Source of the DNA: Toxorhynchites rutilus septentrionalis
Lineage: Eukaryota; Arthropoda; Insecta; Diptera; Culicidae
Direction of reading: 5' to 3'
Assembly: GCF_029784135.1 (NCBI RefSeq)
Contig: NC_073744.1
Span: 103,957,766 to 104,021,765 of the forward strand
DNA: 64,000 bases
The notes under the pieces were generated by a model, which saw only the letters and a program-made list of their open reading frames with translations, was not told where the DNA came from and did no database searches. Each line of letters begins with the position of its first letter. The stretch's first letter is position 1. Of the stretch, positions 62,736-64,000 are shown one piece after another. The translations under genes were made by a program, and so were the position numbers.

Positions 62736-63613
62736 TCAACTCTACCTAACTCGATATCCAAAGGGACCATCGAGCTAGGGAGGTATCGAGATACAGAACA
62801 TTTTTTCCTAATTTTTTTTTATGTCTCAAATTGTCATATATTAGGGTAAGTGTCCCAATTATGGTATGAATTTGAATTTTTGATTCATTCCCTTGAAGTG
62901 AAAAAACACCTTTCTCATATAAAAAAAATATTTTTTCAAGAATCTTTCAGGAGGTGATAGACGGTTAAATTTCACGAAAAAAATCCTTCTACGCATATGT
63001 TAGAATTTCAACGATGACAGACTTATAGAACTTTTTCTTTGTTTCGGATTCTGTCTGATTCTGATTCTGGCTCAAACTGACTCTACATTGAAAAGTATGC
63101 TACGTAATCCGATTTTGTTGCTTTCATTTGAAAGATGAGAAAATTTAGTACAGGATATAGTAGTGGAACATCTAAATTAGTGGATTAAACATTTTTGAAG
63201 TGGAAGATTTAATAGTTTTTTTTTATTTGTAATTATTAATGTATGTATGAATCAACAGATTCATACTAAACATGATTGTTTCTATCAATTAAATTAAAGC
63301 TCTCTAACCTCTCTACAATTTGTTCTTTGACGCCCAACTTCTATCTCTCTTAATTTCGCTGCAATATCGATATAAACAATTCCTGATGAAGATTCAATCA
63401 AAATCTTCAAAAATCCCAAATTTTTAACCCACTGTACTTATAAAAGCCACTTAAATTTCACCTTAATGCTGAAAGGTTAGTTTTTTTTCTTGAAATTATT
63501 CATATTTGAATTATAAAAAAACTTTTTTTTTCAAACTGTATACAATCGAGTCCTAAATTTTACATAATCGAATCATATATAATCGAGTTTGTATATAATC
63601 GAGTCCGACTTGC
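62736..63613. mobile_element. Pogo-like small inverted-repeat element, tentative
   Basis: The left end ACAGTCAACTCTACCTAACTC and the right end, TATATAATCGAGTCCGACTTG, are imperfect inverted copies. Phrases with ATAATCGAGT recur near the right end. No transposase is present. Confidence 0.4.
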
Positions 63614-64000
63614 ATGAGGCACTAGGTTAACAAAGAAAATATTGATTAAGTATGTTACTCAAACTGAATTGTAACGATCACGCAGGAACTGTTCAATCAC
63701 AAAGAAATGTTCGAATAGTTTCACAGGAACATTTTCAGTTGATTTCAATATTCCGGACATATTCTTCAGGTTTGATTAAACGTTCGAATTAACATCTCAA
63801 TAGAACTACTATCTTCAGCGTTTTTCTCAGGTTTTTCAACACTTTCCAGTATATCGGTATCTGGCATCAGATCACAGCAAATCACGTTTTGGTCCTTTTT
63901 GCACTAATTATTAAAAGACATTGAGCAATCGAACGGTATTGTACCGTCGACATCGCTCACGACACATTAATTATGCCAGCGGAATATCACTCCCGTCCAT
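63614..64000. other. No gene recognised
   Basis: AT-rich sequence without a coding or repeat signal I can support. Confidence 0.45.

Overview
This is a eukaryotic, dipteran-type window, most likely mosquito (Culicidae). The inference rests on the mobile-element spectrum: Jockey-, R1- and I-type LINEs, a DD37E Tc1/mariner element, DD34D mariners, tRNA-headed SINEs and many small inverted-repeat elements. There are no bacterial genes, no CRISPR array and no rRNA. Nearly all sequence that can be assigned is transposable-element derived. The best host-gene candidate is a small Cys-rich minus-strand gene or pseudogene near 33.9-34.5 kb.

Layout: 1-4.0 kb holds a gag-like fragment, a 33-bp minisatellite, an LTR fragment and a Tc1 remnant. 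4.0-16.65 kb is a nested stack. A small TA-flanked inverted-repeat element was entered by a 12.5-kb composite repeat (CR-A). Inside CR-A lie a type-1 module with a 710-bp tandem array (itself interrupted by a Jockey LINE), a decayed mariner, two histone H2A pseudogenes and two ~200-bp hairpin-ended retroposons. 17.6-21.2 kb is a decayed Jockey LINE split by a small inverted-repeat element, next to a histone H3 pseudogene. 21.8-30.7 kb is a degenerate LTR retrotransposon whose 5' LTR was entered by a complete R1-type LINE with intact ORFs, a UAAUG ORF junction and a 16-bp target duplication. 31.2-32.5 kb is an intact DD37E transposon with perfect 49-bp inverted repeats. 35.96-42.72 and 42.72-50.24 kb are two more composite repeats (CR-B, CR-C) lying head to tail; CR-C carries a second Jockey LINE. 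50.8-53.6 kb holds promoter-bearing type-3 and type-1 modules. 54.0-57.6 kb is a mariner split by an I-type LINE. 59.0-62.5 kb is an inverted type-1 module with a 1180-bp tandem duplication.

Two patterns stand out. First, a 16-bp palindrome (GACGTAGGACTACGTC) or a close variant heads or joins every large repeat module. The sequence behind it falls into three diverged head types that share a layout. Two of them (types 1 and 3) lead to a TATA-type promoter, and one (type 2) leads to H2A pseudogenes that still carry the histone mRNA 3' stem-loop. Second, at least four independent insertions only 52-56 bp long, each with an 8-13 bp target duplication, consist of one hairpin plus an A-rich tail. 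The stem sequences covary between copies. They look like an ultra-short retroposon.

Paired empty and filled sites among CR-A, CR-B and CR-C let the order of many insertions be read from this window alone.
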